A DNA stretch of 64,000 nucleotides, from NCBI RefSeq assembly GCF_000760035.1, contig NZ_JNAO01000001.1, forward strand, positions 1 to 64,000, in the 5' to 3' direction. The notes below the pieces were generated by a model, which was given only the letters and a program-made list of their open reading frames with translations, was not told where the DNA came from and did not search any database. Positions 37,392 to 48,064 of the stretch are shown here, piece after piece (positions within the stretch are counted from its first letter, which is position 1; the number at the start of each line of letters is the position of its first letter). A program made the translations under genes and the position numbers. The DNA comes from Prochlorococcus marinus str. MIT 9314 (GTDB taxonomy: Bacteria > Cyanobacteriota > Cyanobacteriia > PCC-6307 > Cyanobiaceae).

Positions 37392-38186
37392 ATGAACTTT
37401 AAACCAATACCTAATAAATTTGAATATTTAAATTGGCAAGAAATTGAGTGTGTTGCAAAAGACAAAAGATCAACAGTGATTTGGCCATTCGGTGCTGTTG
37501 AGCAACATGGGCCGCATTTGCCTCTAGCTACAGACAGTATTTTTGTTGATGAAATTATTAGCGAAGTTTTCAAATTATTCCCTGCCGATATTCCATTAAA
37601 AAAACTTCCAACACAATATATTGGTTTTTCTCCAGAACATAAGGGTTTTGCAGGGACAATTTCATTTTCCTCAAATTTAATAACGTCAATGATAAAGGAA
37701 GTCGGAGGTCAATTATCTGAAATGGGTTTTAAAAGATTGATATTAATTAATGGACATGGAGGTCAAATTTCACTTTTAAATACAGCTGCAAGAGAGCTAA
37801 GAAGTGTCGCACCAAGTATTGCAGTTTTCCCTTGTTTTTTATGGAGTGGCGTGAATGGATTGAATGAATTGTTAACAAAAACTGAGATTGAAGATGGGCT
37901 TCATGCTTCTTTAGCTGAAACAAGTTTGATGCTGGCTTTGAAACCAGAATTGGTAGGTGATGAACGCCCAAATGAAGGTAATAACGCAGAGATCCCTGAA
38001 GGCTGGAGTCTAGAGGGCAATGCGCCTACTTCTTGGCTTACTGACGACTTCAGTAAATCAGGTGTTATTGGAGATAGTAGAGGAGCAAATGAGTCTTTAG
38101 GGAAAAATTTAAAAGAATTATTGATTAATCATTGGTTCAAATTGATTATGAATCTGATGCAATCAGATTGGCCAAACAATTCTTAA
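37392..38186 (+). CDS. creatininase-family amidohydrolase
   Basis: Members are zinc or manganese amidohydrolases; the substrate is not known here. Metal-ligand motifs are PFGAVEQHGPHLPLATDS (Glu, His, Asp), INGHGGQ, and DGLHASLAETSLML. The 264-residue length is normal. The upstream 66 bp is a divergent spacer with the S1-domain gene. Family members that act on pterins, riboflavin intermediates or guanidinium compounds are known, so no substrate is assigned. Confidence 0.88.
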   Translation: MNFKPIPNKFEYLNWQEIECVAKDKRSTVIWPFGAVEQHGPHLPLATDSIFVDEIISEVFKLFPADIPLKKLPTQYIGFSPEHKGFAGTISFSSNLITSMIKEVGGQLSEMGFKRLILINGHGGQISLLNTAARELRSVAPSIAVFPCFLWSGVNGLNELLTKTEIEDGLHASLAETSLMLALKPELVGDERPNEGNNAEIPEGWSLEGNAPTSWLTDDFSKSGVIGDSRGANESLGKNLKELLINHWFKLIMNLMQSDWPNNS

Positions 38187-38252
38187 ATAAGTTTAAGTAA
38201 AAAATGTGACTTAACAATTGAAACTATTTTCATGATATTTAAATAAACTCTC

Positions 38253-38258
38253 TATAAT
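38253..38258 (+). promoter_or_regulatory. probable -10 element of ado
   Basis: A perfect TATAAT lies 40 bp before the ATG at 38298. It would put transcription start near 38265, only a few bases before the alternative ATG at 38271, which favours the downstream start. Confidence 0.5.
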
Positions 38259-38297
38259 CGTGTAATATTCATGCATAATGAGCTAAAGATTACTGAC

Positions 38298-39026
38298 ATG
38301 CAAACTCTAGAATCAAATAAAAAAATTATTGAAGAATCGACTAATCCGATTTCTTTAGAATTGCCCGACTTCACTACAGATTCTTATAAGGATGCGTACA
38401 GCAGAATTAATGCAATTGTTATAGAAGGAGAGCAAGAAGCTCATGATAATTACATTTCAATAGCAACTTTAATTCCAAATGAGATAGAGGAGTTAACTAA
38501 ATTGGCAAGAATGGAAATGAAGCATAAAAAAGGCTTTACTGCATGTGGAAGAAATTTAGGTGTAGTAGCTGATATGGAATTTGCTAAAAAATTCTTTTCT
38601 AAATTACATGGTAATTTTCAAGTAGCCCTTGAAAAAGGAAATTTAACAACATGTCTTTTAATACAAGCTATCTTAATTGAAGCATTTGCAATTTCTGCTT
38701 ATAACGTTTACATAAGAGTTGCGGATCCTTTTGCAAAAAAAATAACAGAGGGAGTTGTTAAAGATGAATATCTGCATTTAAATTATGGTCAAGAGTGGCT
38801 TAAAGAGAATTTATCTACTTGTAAAGAGGAATTAATGGAAGCTAATAAGGTTAATCTTCCGTTAATTAAAAAGATGTTAGATGAAGTAGCTGATGACGCA
38901 TCAGCTTTAGCTATGGACAGAGAAGAATTAATGGAAGAATTTATGATTGCTTATCAAGATACATTGATGGAAATAGGTCTAGACAATAGAGAAATTGCAA
39001 GAATGGCTATGGCAGCTATCGTCTAA
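38298..39026 (+). CDS. ado: aldehyde-deformylating oxygenase (alkane synthesis)
   Basis: It converts a fatty aldehyde to an alkane (Cn-1) plus formate, using O2 and reducing power. This ferritin-like di-iron protein shows EGEQEAHDNYI and EMKHKKGFTACGRNL (first ligand pair), then ILIEAFAISAYN and KDEYLHLNYGQEWL (second pair). The 242-residue form starting MQTLESNKK is the usual size; an ATG at 38271 would add nine residues but lies at the promoter. The substrate comes from the adjacent aar gene. The product is likely pentadecane or heptadecane in membranes, as known for this genus. Confidence 0.96.
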   Translation: MQTLESNKKIIEESTNPISLELPDFTTDSYKDAYSRINAIVIEGEQEAHDNYISIATLIPNEIEELTKLARMEMKHKKGFTACGRNLGVVADMEFAKKFFSKLHGNFQVALEKGNLTTCLLIQAILIEAFAISAYNVYIRVADPFAKKITEGVVKDEYLHLNYGQEWLKENLSTCKEELMEANKVNLPLIKKMLDEVADDASALAMDREELMEEFMIAYQDTLMEIGLDNREIARMAMAAIV

Positions 39027-39134
39027 TTACATTTCTAATTAATTAAGAATTTTAATAATTAATCAATCCTATTTAAGTAGTTACCTCTGTGCTATTGTTC
39101 ATAACATTGTATAGAAACCATTTATAAATTTTAA

Positions 39135-40175
39135 ATGTTTGGGTTAATAGGCCACTCAACCAGTTTTGAAGATGCGAAAAGAAAAGCTTCGATGCTAGGC
39201 TTTGATCATATTGCTGATGGCGACTTGGATGTTTGGTGTACTGCTCCTCCTCAGCTTGTTGAAAATGTAGAAGTTAAGAGTGCTACTGGAATATCTATTG
39301 AAGGTTCTTATATAGATTCGTGCTTTGTTCCTGAAATGCTTTCTAGGTTTAAAACGGCTAGAAGAAAAGTACTAAATGCTATGGAACTAGCTCAGAAAAA
39401 AGGGATTAACATTACCGCTTTAGGAGGATTTACTTCTATTATTTTTGAGAATTTTAATCTTCTACAGCATAAACAAATTAGAAATACTTCATTAGAGTGG
39501 GAAAGGTTTACTACGGGCAATACTCATACCGCCTGGGTTATTTGTAAGCAACTAGAAATAAATGCGCCTCGTATTGGTATAGACCTTAAAAAAGCAACTG
39601 TTGCTGTAATTGGTGCTACAGGGGATATTGGTAGTGCTGTTTGTAGATGGCTTATCAATAAAACTGGGATTTCAGAGCTTCTTATGGTAGCAAGACAACA
39701 AGAACCACTGGCGCTGTTACAAAAAGAATTAGATGGTGGCACTGTAACAAGCTTAAATGAGGCATTGCCTCAGGCGGATATTGTTGTATGGGTTGCAAGT
39801 ATGCCTAAAACTATTGAAATTGATACAGATAACTTAAAAAAACCATGTTTAATGATTGATGGCGGATACCCCAAAAATCTTGATGAGAAATTTCAGGGTG
39901 AAAATATTCATGTTTTAAAAGGAGGTATAGTAGAGTTTTTTAATGATATTGGTTGGAATATGATGGAACTTGCGGAAATGCAAAACCCTCAGCGAGAGAT
40001 GTTTGCTTGCTTTGCAGAAGCTATGATTTTAGAATTTGAAAAGTGTCATACAAACTTTAGTTGGGGAAGAAATAACATTTCCCTTGAAAAGATGGAATTT
40101 ATTGGAGCAGCGTCTTTAAAACATGGTTTTTCTGCTATTGGACTTGATAAGCAGCCTAAAGTATTAACTGTCTAA
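39135..40175 (+). CDS. aar: acyl-ACP reductase (alkane synthesis)
   Basis: It reduces acyl-ACP to fatty aldehyde, the substrate of ADO. The sequence begins [20 protein letters not shown], with the NAD(P)-binding segment [18 protein letters not shown] near residue 155. The active-site Cys is probably in the DSCFVPEML region, as described for the family. The 346-residue length is normal. It follows ado after 108 bp and precedes accA by 3 bp, so fatty acid supply and alkane formation share a transcription unit. Confidence 0.95.
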   Translation: MFGLIGHSTSFEDAKRKASMLGFDHIADGDLDVWCTAPPQLVENVEVKSATGISIEGSYIDSCFVPEMLSRFKTARRKVLNAMELAQKKGINITALGGFTSIIFENFNLLQHKQIRNTSLEWERFTTGNTHTAWVICKQLEINAPRIGIDLKKATVAVIGATGDIGSAVCRWLINKTGISELLMVARQQEPLALLQKELDGGTVTSLNEALPQADIVVWVASMPKTIEIDTDNLKKPCLMIDGGYPKNLDEKFQGENIHVLKGGIVEFFNDIGWNMMELAEMQNPQREMFACFAEAMILEFEKCHTNFSWGRNNISLEKMEFIGAASLKHGFSAIGLDKQPKVLTV

Positions 40176-40178
40176 ATT

Positions 40179-41186
40179 ATGGCTAAACGTTACCTCCTTG
40201 ATTTTGAAAAGCCTCTTGTTGAACTTGAGAAGCAGATAGAGCAAATTAAAGAATTAGCCCGAGATTCAGAAGTAGATGTTAGTCAACAGCTTTTGCAGCT
40301 TGAAACCTTAGCTGCTAGGAGAAGAGAAGAAATATTTAAATCTCTCACCCCTGCTCAAAAGATTCAGGTAGCTAGACATCCTCAAAGACCAAGTACGTTG
40401 GATTTTGTTCAAATGTTTTGTGATGACTGGATCGAATTACATGGAGACAGAAATGGTGGCGATGATATGGCACTAATTGGTGGGATAGGTTCGATAAATA
40501 ATAGACCAGTGCTGATGTTAGGGCATCAGAAAGGAAGGGACACAAAAGAAAATGTAGTAAGAAATTTTGGGATGGCAAAACCAGGAGGTTACAGAAAAGC
40601 TCTTAGATTAATGCAGCATGCAAATAGATTTTCTTTGCCAATTCTTACATTTATTGATACTCCTGGAGCTTATGCTGGTTTAAAGGCTGAAGAACAAGGT
40701 CAAGGTGAAGCGATTGCAAGAAACCTTCGAGAGATGTTTGGATTGAAAGTTCCAATTGTGGCTACCGTTATTGGAGAAGGAGGTTCTGGAGGAGCACTTG
40801 GAATAGGTGTTGCCGATAGGTTATTAATGTTTGAACACAGTGTTTACACAGTTGCTAGTCCAGAAGCATGTGCATCAATTTTGTGGAGAGATGCTGCGAA
40901 GGCTCCAGAAGCTGCATCAGCACTTAAAATTACAGGTAAAGATTTACTTAAATTAGGTATAATAGATGAGGTATTACCAGAACCTTCTGGTGGGAATAAT
41001 TGGGCTCCTTTGGATGCTGGTAACACACTAAAAGAGGCTATTGAGAAACACCTTAATGCTTTACTGCAAATGCCTGAAAACGAATTAATTGAGGAAAGAT
41101 ACAAAAAGTTTAGGGTTTTAGGTAAATTTATCGAAGCAAATAATATTGAAGAGATTTATAGTGAAATCCCCCAAAAAACTGAATAA
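40179..41186 (+). CDS. accA: acetyl-CoA carboxylase carboxyltransferase, alpha subunit
   Basis: With AccD it transfers carboxyl from biotin to acetyl-CoA to give malonyl-CoA. Characteristic parts are [54 protein letters not shown] and [16 protein letters not shown]. The length of 335 residues is normal. The 3' end overlaps the following SDR gene. Placement beside aar fits joint control of fatty acid flux. Confidence 0.97.
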   Translation: MAKRYLLDFEKPLVELEKQIEQIKELARDSEVDVSQQLLQLETLAARRREEIFKSLTPAQKIQVARHPQRPSTLDFVQMFCDDWIELHGDRNGGDDMALIGGIGSINNRPVLMLGHQKGRDTKENVVRNFGMAKPGGYRKALRLMQHANRFSLPILTFIDTPGAYAGLKAEEQGQGEAIARNLREMFGLKVPIVATVIGEGGSGGALGIGVADRLLMFEHSVYTVASPEACASILWRDAAKAPEAASALKITGKDLLKLGIIDEVLPEPSGGNNWAPLDAGNTLKEAIEKHLNALLQMPENELIEERYKKFRVLGKFIEANNIEEIYSEIPQKTE

Positions 41187-41895
41187 CTTGAAACTAGCTT
41201 TTATAACGGGTGCTACGAAAGGTATTGGTAGATCTACCGCAATTACTTTTGCTAATGCTGGCTGGGATTTAATTTTACTCTCCAGGAATATAGATTTAAT
41301 GGAGAAACTAAAGAGCGAACTGTTGACCACTAAATCAAAAATTAACCTGGTGAAGTGTGATTTATCTAATCCTCTACAAATAAAGCATCGTGTTATAGAG
41401 GCAATTGAGAAGTATGGATGCCCTTCAGTATTGATAAATAATGCCGGTTGCGCATTTAATGGTCCTTTAGTTGAAATGGAATTAGGTCAATGGGAACAAA
41501 CTATTCAAATAAATCTCACAAGTGTTTTTCAAATTTGTAGTTCAATAATTCCTCAAATGAGAAAAAATGGTGGTTTAGTTATAAATGTTAGTAGTCATGC
41601 CTCTTATAATGCATTCCCCCAATGGGGAGCTTATTGTGTTTCAAAATCTGCACTAGCTATGTTTACTAAATGCTTGAGGGAGGAGGAGAGATCTAATTCA
41701 ATAAGAGCGTGCACAATCACTCTTGGTTCAGTAAATACTCCTCTTTGGGACTCCGAATCAATCAATTCTGATTTTGATAGAACTTCTATGCTCTCCTCAA
41801 AAGAGGTATCAGAAACTATTCTATACATGGCTCAAAAACCTGAATCACAATTGATCGAAGACTTGACTTTGATGCCTTCTGGCGGAGCCTTTTAA
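41161..41895 (+). CDS. short-chain dehydrogenase/reductase
   Basis: A classical SDR of 244 residues from a GTG start at 41161 (a TTG at 41146 would add five). The NAD(P) motif is TGATKGIG, the stabilising NNAG follows, and the catalytic Ser and YxxxK are in [11 protein letters not shown]...YCVSKSA. The start lies inside accA (26-bp overlap), so translation is likely coupled. It could be an oxidoreductase of fatty aldehydes, acyl chains or sugars; the context suggests lipid metabolism but no substrate is shown. Confidence 0.85.
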   Translation: MKSPKKLNNLKLAFITGATKGIGRSTAITFANAGWDLILLSRNIDLMEKLKSELLTTKSKINLVKCDLSNPLQIKHRVIEAIEKYGCPSVLINNAGCAFNGPLVEMELGQWEQTIQINLTSVFQICSSIIPQMRKNGGLVINVSSHASYNAFPQWGAYCVSKSALAMFTKCLREEERSNSIRACTITLGSVNTPLWDSESINSDFDRTSMLSSKEVSETILYMAQKPESQLIEDLTLMPSGGAF

Positions 41896-41956
41896 ACATA
41901 TTGTTTATCTGATTAATCTTAAAACAGTGATTTTTTTTAGTGATACTAGAACCCGA

Positions 41957-41985
41957 TTGAACAAGAGAATGTGATATAGTATATG
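41957..41985 (+). promoter_or_regulatory. sigma70-like promoter before folE
   Basis: TTGAAC at 41957-41962 and TATATG at 41980-41985 are separated by 17 bp. The start of transcription would fall near 41992, about 57 bp before the folE ATG. The element lies in the 153-bp gap between SDR and folE. Confidence 0.45.
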
Positions 41986-42048
41986 AGCAATTAAGCTTTT
42001 GGAAGATACAGTAAATTAAGTTGCATACAATTTTCTGTTTAAAATTTT

Positions 42049-42789
42049 ATGACCTCTACATTACCCAACGATAATATTAGAAACTTTGACGACCAGATTA
42101 CTAATAAACTAATTTCTGAAATTATAAGAGACAGAATTAAGAATTCTGGTACAAGATTTAGTGCTAACGATAATATTTCTGATTTTATAAATCCAGGCGA
42201 ATTAGAAATTTTAGAAAAAGAAGTAGCCTCAAGAGTTAAAGACTTACTAAAGTCCCTCGTAATTGATGTTGAGAATGATCATAATACTCAAGAAACTGCT
42301 GAAAGAGTTTCAAAAATGTATCTAAATGAAGTTTTTAAAGGTAGATATCATGAACAACCTAAAGTTACAAGTTTTCCTAATGACAAGAATCTTGATGAAA
42401 TCTATACAGTTGGTCCAATCTCGGTAAGATCTGCATGTTCACATCACTTAGTTCCAATTCTAGGAGAGTGTTGGATAGGTATTAAACCTGGAAATAAAGT
42501 CATAGGACTTTCAAAATTTGCGAGAGTTGCTGATTGGGTTTTTTCAAGACCTCATATTCAGGAAGAAGCTGTAATGATCCTTGCAGATGAAATTGAAAAA
42601 CTGTGCGAACCTAAAGGTTTAGGCATTATTGTAAAAGCCCAACATTATTGTATGAAGTGGAGGGGAGTCAAAGAACCAAATACAAGTATGATAAATTCTG
42701 TGGTTAGAGGCGATTTTAGACACGATTTAAGTTTAAAACAAGAATTTTTTGAGCTTGTAAAACAGCAGTCTGCTACAAATAATTACTAA
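42049..42789 (+). CDS. folE: GTP cyclohydrolase I
   Basis: It opens the pterin/folate pathway by making dihydroneopterin triphosphate from GTP. The zinc/active-site motif SACSHHLVPILGECWIGI and the C-terminal QHYCMKWRGVKEP are diagnostic. The 246-residue protein carries an N-terminal extension of about 60 residues relative to E. coli FolE. The 3' end overlaps the convergent trpF by 4 bp. It and the pterin dehydratase at 787 are the pterin genes of the window. Confidence 0.96.
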   Translation: MTSTLPNDNIRNFDDQITNKLISEIIRDRIKNSGTRFSANDNISDFINPGELEILEKEVASRVKDLLKSLVIDVENDHNTQETAERVSKMYLNEVFKGRYHEQPKVTSFPNDKNLDEIYTVGPISVRSACSHHLVPILGECWIGIKPGNKVIGLSKFARVADWVFSRPHIQEEAVMILADEIEKLCEPKGLGIIVKAQHYCMKWRGVKEPNTSMINSVVRGDFRHDLSLKQEFFELVKQQSATNNY

Positions 42790-43457
42790 TTTCTATTTAA
42801 AAAATTAAAAAGATCTTCCGTTTTTTTTAAATCTTTTAAACCCGGAGAAAATTCAATACTACTTGAAATATCTAGTCCATCAGGTTTTATATCTGCAAGG
42901 ATTTCATTAAGCCATTCAATTGATATTCCACCTGCTAACCACCAAGGTTTGCTAAATTGGAGATTCTTTAAATAAGTAGATTTTATTTTTTTCCCTGAAC
43001 CTCCATAAGTTTTTTCATTCCAAGAATCAAGTAGGATAGCATCTACAAAATCCTCAAAAGGCTTTATTTTATCTATATCCTTTTCCGTTTTTATTCTGAA
43101 AGCCTTCCATAGGCCAATATTAGGAATTTTTTCTCTTATTTTTTTGCAGTAATCAATATCTTCATCTCCATGTAATTGAATGATAGTTTCACTCGGGTTT
43201 CCTAAGAAATTTTTAATAATTAAGTCTATTGGACAATTTTGTACAACTGAAACCCTCTCGATTTTTGGATGCAACTTTTCTAATGTTTTAAAAATTTTTT
43301 TCTTAATTTCAGCTGATATATATCTTGGTGACTCTTCCACTGAAATAATGCCGATAGCATTCGCTCCTAATTTAGCGACTTGAAGAGCTTGTTCTTCAGA
43401 AGTTAGTCCACAAATTTTAACTAGAGGATTAGTCTTGAGCATATCATTATCCTGCAT
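42786..43457 (-). CDS. trpF: phosphoribosylanthranilate isomerase
   Basis: This beta/alpha-barrel enzyme of tryptophan synthesis isomerises PRA to CdRP. The N-terminal VKICGLTSEEQALQVAKLGA carries the catalytic Cys; LLDSW with the catalytic Asp, YGGSGKK and WWLAGGIS follow. The length of 223 residues is normal. It is a single gene here, not in a trp operon, as is usual for cyanobacteria. The 40-bp spacer upstream is divergent with the M50 protease gene. Confidence 0.93.
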   Translation of the reverse strand: MQDNDMLKTNPLVKICGLTSEEQALQVAKLGANAIGIISVEESPRYISAEIKKKIFKTLEKLHPKIERVSVVQNCPIDLIIKNFLGNPSETIIQLHGDEDIDYCKKIREKIPNIGLWKAFRIKTEKDIDKIKPFEDFVDAILLDSWNEKTYGGSGKKIKSTYLKNLQFSKPWWLAGGISIEWLNEILADIKPDGLDISSSIEFSPGLKDLKKTEDLFNFLNRN

Positions 43458-43497
43458 GTAAGATTAATATTATTGCTAAATATAGCGGAGATTATTT

Positions 43498-44721
43498 TTG
43501 AGAAGTTGGCAAATTTTTAAAATATGGGGAATTCCCTTTAAAGTTCATCCCTATTGGTTTGTTATTCTCTTTTTATTCTCATGGAGTATAAGTAATCAGG
43601 TCAATTTATCTTCTGGCGATATCTACAATAATAAAGAAGCTTGGATTATAGGGTTTTTAACTTCTTTTTTCTTATTATCTTCAATTATTTTTCATGAGGT
43701 TTTTCATACTTTTGTTTCACTTAATCAGGGCGTAAAAATAAAAAAAATTACTTTTTATTTTTTAGGAGCAATTTTACAAATAGATAAGTATTGTCAAACT
43801 GCTTTAGGTAATATAAAAATTGCAATTGTAAGACCTCTTTTATGTTTTGCTACAGCCTCTATCTTACTTTTGATTAGTAATAACAGTGCATCTCAGGAAC
43901 AAATAGCAGTTAATGTAATTTCAAGAGTAGGTATATTTAATCTATTCTTAGGCTTCTTAAATTTGATTCCAATTAGTTCTTTAGATGGAGGGAATTTATT
44001 AAAAAGTATTATTTGGCATTTCTCAGGGAGTAAAAATAAAGGAAGAAATTTCCTCAATAAAGTAAATTTATTATTATCTTTTTTTGTTTTATTTTTTGGG
44101 ATAATTTGTTTGTTTAGATTTAACTTTTACTTTGGTTTTATTCTTTCTTTTTTGGGCTTGTTTGGAATTAATTCTTCAAAATCTGAAAGTCAATTTTTTA
44201 AAATTGAGAACATACTTAAATTTAGTAAAGTTTCTGAGATCAAATTAAAACCTTTGAGGAAAATTGAATACGATTTAAATTTCTCAGAATTTAATAAGTT
44301 AATAAAAAATAAGAAGGATGCATCGGATAAATATTTTTTTGTTACGAATAATGGTAGATGGACCGGTTTTGTTGATGAGAATATTTTAAAAACTGTTTCC
44401 TTAAAAAAATGGGAACAGAACTTTGTTGGAGATTTTAAGAAACCAATCGATAGTTTTGAAAGTGTATCTTATGACGATAAATTATGGAGAACTATAGAAA
44501 GACTTGAAGAAACAAATGAAGGTTTTTTATTGGTTCTAAATGCTGCAAATATCCCTTTGGGGATAATTGATAGGTCAAAAATTGGAAACTTTGTCTTGAA
44601 TAAATTAGGTTTTAATTTGCCTACAGATATTGTTAACAAATTAAACTTTAAAAATAATTATCCCTTAGGAATTGAATTGCCGAGAATAATTAATTCAATG
44701 AAGCAGAAAGGAGATCTTTAA
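43498..44721 (+). CDS. M50 (site-2 protease-like) membrane metalloprotease with CBS-like tail
   Basis: A 407-residue polytopic protein. The zinc motif HEVFH lies in IIFHEVFHTFVSLNQG near residue 65 and the second ligand motif is NLIPISSLDGGNLL near residue 155. At least four hydrophobic spans surround them. The last ~160 residues are soluble and look like a pair of CBS domains, as in the cyanobacterial M50-CBS proteases. These cut membrane-bound regulators; the target is unknown. Start TTG at 43498. Confidence 0.88.
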   Translation: MRSWQIFKIWGIPFKVHPYWFVILFLFSWSISNQVNLSSGDIYNNKEAWIIGFLTSFFLLSSIIFHEVFHTFVSLNQGVKIKKITFYFLGAILQIDKYCQTALGNIKIAIVRPLLCFATASILLLISNNSASQEQIAVNVISRVGIFNLFLGFLNLIPISSLDGGNLLKSIIWHFSGSKNKGRNFLNKVNLLLSFFVLFFGIICLFRFNFYFGFILSFLGLFGINSSKSESQFFKIENILKFSKVSEIKLKPLRKIEYDLNFSEFNKLIKNKKDASDKYFFVTNNGRWTGFVDENILKTVSLKKWEQNFVGDFKKPIDSFESVSYDDKLWRTIERLEETNEGFLLVLNAANIPLGIIDRSKIGNFVLNKLGFNLPTDIVNKLNFKNNYPLGIELPRIINSMKQKGDL

Positions 44722-44743
44722 TAATTCTTGCTATTAAAAATTT

Positions 44744-45472
44744 CTATTTTTTATTATCTATGGCAATATTTTTGAAATTTATATTTGATTTTTTTTCCAT
44801 GAATGAATTTCTCAAATGTTGAACTATTTCATCATTTGTTAGTTTTAAATTTATTTTTGGTGGAGCTTCTTCTTTAAATAATTTGAACCACAAATCTCTT
44901 GAAGGATTTGTTTGAATTTCTCCATGTTGAAGGAATGCACCTTTTTTACGAAATTGAGCACTACCTATTCTCTTAAATCCATCCTGATCAACTAAATCGG
45001 AAATTAATGAAGTCCCAAAACAATTCGTTTTAATACTTGATTTTCTTAAATTACCATATTGTAAGTTTAGGCCTAATTCTCCAAAACTTTTAATTAACCA
45101 ATTATTAACCATTTCATAACTTAAGACTTTATAGTAAGTTTTTTTAAATGTTAATGCATATGTTATACCTCCTGAATGCAGAACAGCTCCCCCTCCAGAG
45201 GGACGTCTAACAATATTAATTTCCCCATTTGATAATAAATTTTTCCAATGAAGAGGAATTTCCTTTTGGTGAAAGCCAATTGATAGCCAATCCCCAGTCC
45301 AATAGTAGAACCTCAATGTGAGAATTATTTCGGGATTCGAAATTGTCTGATCTAAAGAATTTAAATCTAAAGCCATCTGATCAAATCCAGGTAAAGTATT
45401 TGTTGAAAAAATTAAAGCCTGATTTTCAATTCCCAAAACTAAATTTGTAGGTTTATTTATGATAATTTTCAA
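44744..45472 (-). CDS. lipoate-protein ligase A-family protein
   Basis: Biotin/lipoyl attachment-domain protein of 242 residues. The family motif RRPSGGGAVLHSGGITYAL and the catalytic Lys in the KRIGSAQFRKKGAFLQHG segment (K-x-x-G-x-A) are present. It may ligate lipoate or octanoate to E2 or H proteins. The N-terminal ~30 residues before Met33 are weakly conserved, so a start at that Met is possible. It is divergent from psaM. Confidence 0.82.
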   Translation of the reverse strand: MKIIINKPTNLVLGIENQALIFSTNTLPGFDQMALDLNSLDQTISNPEIILTLRFYYWTGDWLSIGFHQKEIPLHWKNLLSNGEINIVRRPSGGGAVLHSGGITYALTFKKTYYKVLSYEMVNNWLIKSFGELGLNLQYGNLRKSSIKTNCFGTSLISDLVDQDGFKRIGSAQFRKKGAFLQHGEIQTNPSRDLWFKLFKEEAPPKINLKLTNDEIVQHLRNSFMEKKSNINFKNIAIDNKK

Positions 45473-45490
45473 TAAATTTTTTCTTTCAAT

Positions 45491-45519
45491 TTGTTAATTA
45501 CGTAACATCATTTTGTAAT
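45491..45519 (+). promoter_or_regulatory. putative psaM promoter
   Basis: TTGTTA at 45491-45496 and TGTAAT at 45514-45519 with 17-bp spacing, in the gap between the divergent ligase gene and psaM. The predicted leader is about 50 nt. Confidence 0.4.
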
Positions 45520-45573
45520 AGTGTTTCAAATCTTCTCTTTTAGGTGGAGAATATAGAAAATGATTTTTTTCCC

Positions 45574-45678
45574 ATGGAGCCAACTCAAACAATAAATCTT
45601 ATTGCATTAAGCCTCATAGTTGTTATGCATGCAGGAGTTTTAGCATTAAGACTAGGAATTAGTTTAGGTAGAAACTAA
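45574..45678 (+). CDS. psaM: photosystem I subunit XII (PsaM)
   Basis: A 34-residue single-span thylakoid protein of photosystem I, which helps trimer contacts and binds carotenoid and chlorophyll at the periphery. The translation [20 protein letters not shown] continues [14 protein letters not shown]. The length of about 31-34 residues and the LALRLGxxL ending match PsaM. The reading frame is short and easily missed. It opens the chlorophyll cluster psaM-unknown-por-chlLBN. Confidence 0.93.
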   Translation: MEPTQTINLIALSLIVVMHAGVLALRLGISLGRN

Positions 45679-45723
45679 AGTCTATTAGAAAATTTAAAAT
45701 TTATAAGGTAATAATAAAGTAAG

Positions 45724-45743
45724 ACTGAATTGATTTATTCAGT
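45724..45743 (+). terminator. hairpin after psaM
   Basis: A perfect 7-bp stem, actgaat-tgattt-attcagt, lies 45 bp after the psaM stop and 20 bp before the next start. No U-run follows on the plus strand, so it may be a processing or stability hairpin rather than a true terminator. Confidence 0.4.
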
Positions 45744-45763
45744 AAAAATATAAAGTACTTAAT

Positions 45764-46111
45764 TTGTCAAAGTCTTTTTATAAAAATAGTATTTTCATCA
45801 AAAAATATTTTGGGTCTGTATTTCTAAAAAGACAGCAGAAACAGGATAATTTTGTATCATTGATTTTTTTAATTATAAAAATTAGCTTTTCCCTTCTAGC
45901 AATAATAAGCCTGATTAAACTTGGTTATAGCTCCAAATTTAGGTTAACCAGATTAAAGGAAATTGAAGAATCATTTTCATACGAAAAATATAGATTTAAT
46001 GTTTTAACAAATAAGTTTGATGATTTATTCTCTTCCGAAGGTGAGCAAAGATTTATGAAGGATCAAGATCAAATAATTTCTAGGGACATTATCAGAGTAA
46101 TATGGCGTTGA
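45764..46111 (+). CDS. small membrane protein between psaM and por
   Basis: A 115-residue protein of unknown function. A basic N-terminus (about 1-28) is followed by one membrane helix at about 30-52 (FVSLIFLIIKISFSLLAIIS) and a charged helical part that could form a coiled coil (RLTRLKEIEESFSYEKYRFN). The start is TTG at 45764. Position between PSI and chlorophyll genes suggests a photosynthetic membrane role, but this is inference from context only. Confidence 0.6.
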   Translation: MSKSFYKNSIFIKKYFGSVFLKRQQKQDNFVSLIFLIIKISFSLLAIISLIKLGYSSKFRLTRLKEIEESFSYEKYRFNVLTNKFDDLFSSEGEQRFMKDQDQIISRDIIRVIWR

Positions 46112-46165
46112 TAAGGGTGATCTTAAATCATTCTACTTTTCATTTTTCAATTAACTTTTTTGCTA

Positions 46166-47170
46166 GTGAGTAAGAACATTAAGGGTTTAGTTCTAATAAC
46201 AGGAACAACTTCAGGAGTTGGATTAAATACTCTAAAACCTCTTTTAAGATTTGGATGGGAGGTTATAGCAGTTAATCGATCAAATAAAAGAGCTATAAAA
46301 ATAGCTGAGGAATTCTTGACAAAAGAGGAAGTTGAAAATGTTCACTTTATAGAAATAGATCTCTCTAACTTGAATGATGTGAGAAAAGGTTGCGATGAAA
46401 TATTAGAAAGATTTAAGAAGCCAATAAATTCTCTTATCTGTAATGCAGCAGTTTATAAACCGAGACTAAAGAGACCTGAAAGGTCTGCTCAGGGGTTTGA
46501 AAACTCTATGGCAGTAAATCATTTTGGGCATTTTCTTATGATAAACCTACTTATAAAAAATATTTTATCTTCTGAAAGGGAAATTGTTTTAAATGGCAAG
46601 TCAACTGTATTCAAGCCAAGAATTACAGTATTAGGGACTGTTACAGCTAATTATTCAGAACTTGGAGGAAGGATTCCCATTCCTGCCCCAGCTGATTTGG
46701 GAGATTTATCTGGATTCAAAAATGGTTTTTTATCTCCAATAAGTATGGCGAATGGAAAGAAATTTAAACCTGGTAAGGCTTATAAGGATAGTAAACTTTG
46801 CAATATGGTGACCGTTCAGGAATTATCAAAAAGATATCCTGCAGAGAAGATTATTGTAAATTCTCTATATCCTGGATGTGTTGCTGATACAAAACTTTTT
46901 AGAGATACACCTTGGTTATTTAGAATCCTTTTCCCTATATTTCAAAAATTCATAACAAAAGGATATGTTTCACAAAGACTGGCAGGAGAGAGAGTTGCTA
47001 AAGTGGCAACTTATAAAGAATTTGCTAAAACATCAGTCCATTGGAGCTGGGGAAATCGTCAGAAAACTGGTAGAAAAGCTTTTTCTCAAAAGTTGTCAAA
47101 AAGAATAATTGATACGAAGACCTCTCAACAAACATATGATTTAACACGCCAATTGGTTGGATTAGATTAA
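46166..47170 (+). CDS. por: light-dependent protochlorophyllide oxidoreductase
   Basis: It reduces protochlorophyllide to chlorophyllide with NADPH when light is absorbed. It is an SDR with LVLITGTTSGVGLNTLKPLL at the N-terminus, the NAAVYKPRL segment, and the catalytic Tyr-Lys in AYKDSKLCNMVTVQEL. I choose the GTG start at 46166 (MSKNIKGL, 334 residues); a TTG at 46160 would add two residues. It is adjacent to the light-independent enzyme genes chlLBN on the other strand. Confidence 0.95.
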   Translation: MSKNIKGLVLITGTTSGVGLNTLKPLLRFGWEVIAVNRSNKRAIKIAEEFLTKEEVENVHFIEIDLSNLNDVRKGCDEILERFKKPINSLICNAAVYKPRLKRPERSAQGFENSMAVNHFGHFLMINLLIKNILSSEREIVLNGKSTVFKPRITVLGTVTANYSELGGRIPIPAPADLGDLSGFKNGFLSPISMANGKKFKPGKAYKDSKLCNMVTVQELSKRYPAEKIIVNSLYPGCVADTKLFRDTPWLFRILFPIFQKFITKGYVSQRLAGERVAKVATYKEFAKTSVHWSWGNRQKTGRKAFSQKLSKRIIDTKTSQQTYDLTRQLVGLD

Positions 47171-47176
47171 TTTAGA

Positions 47177-48064
<888 letters not shown>

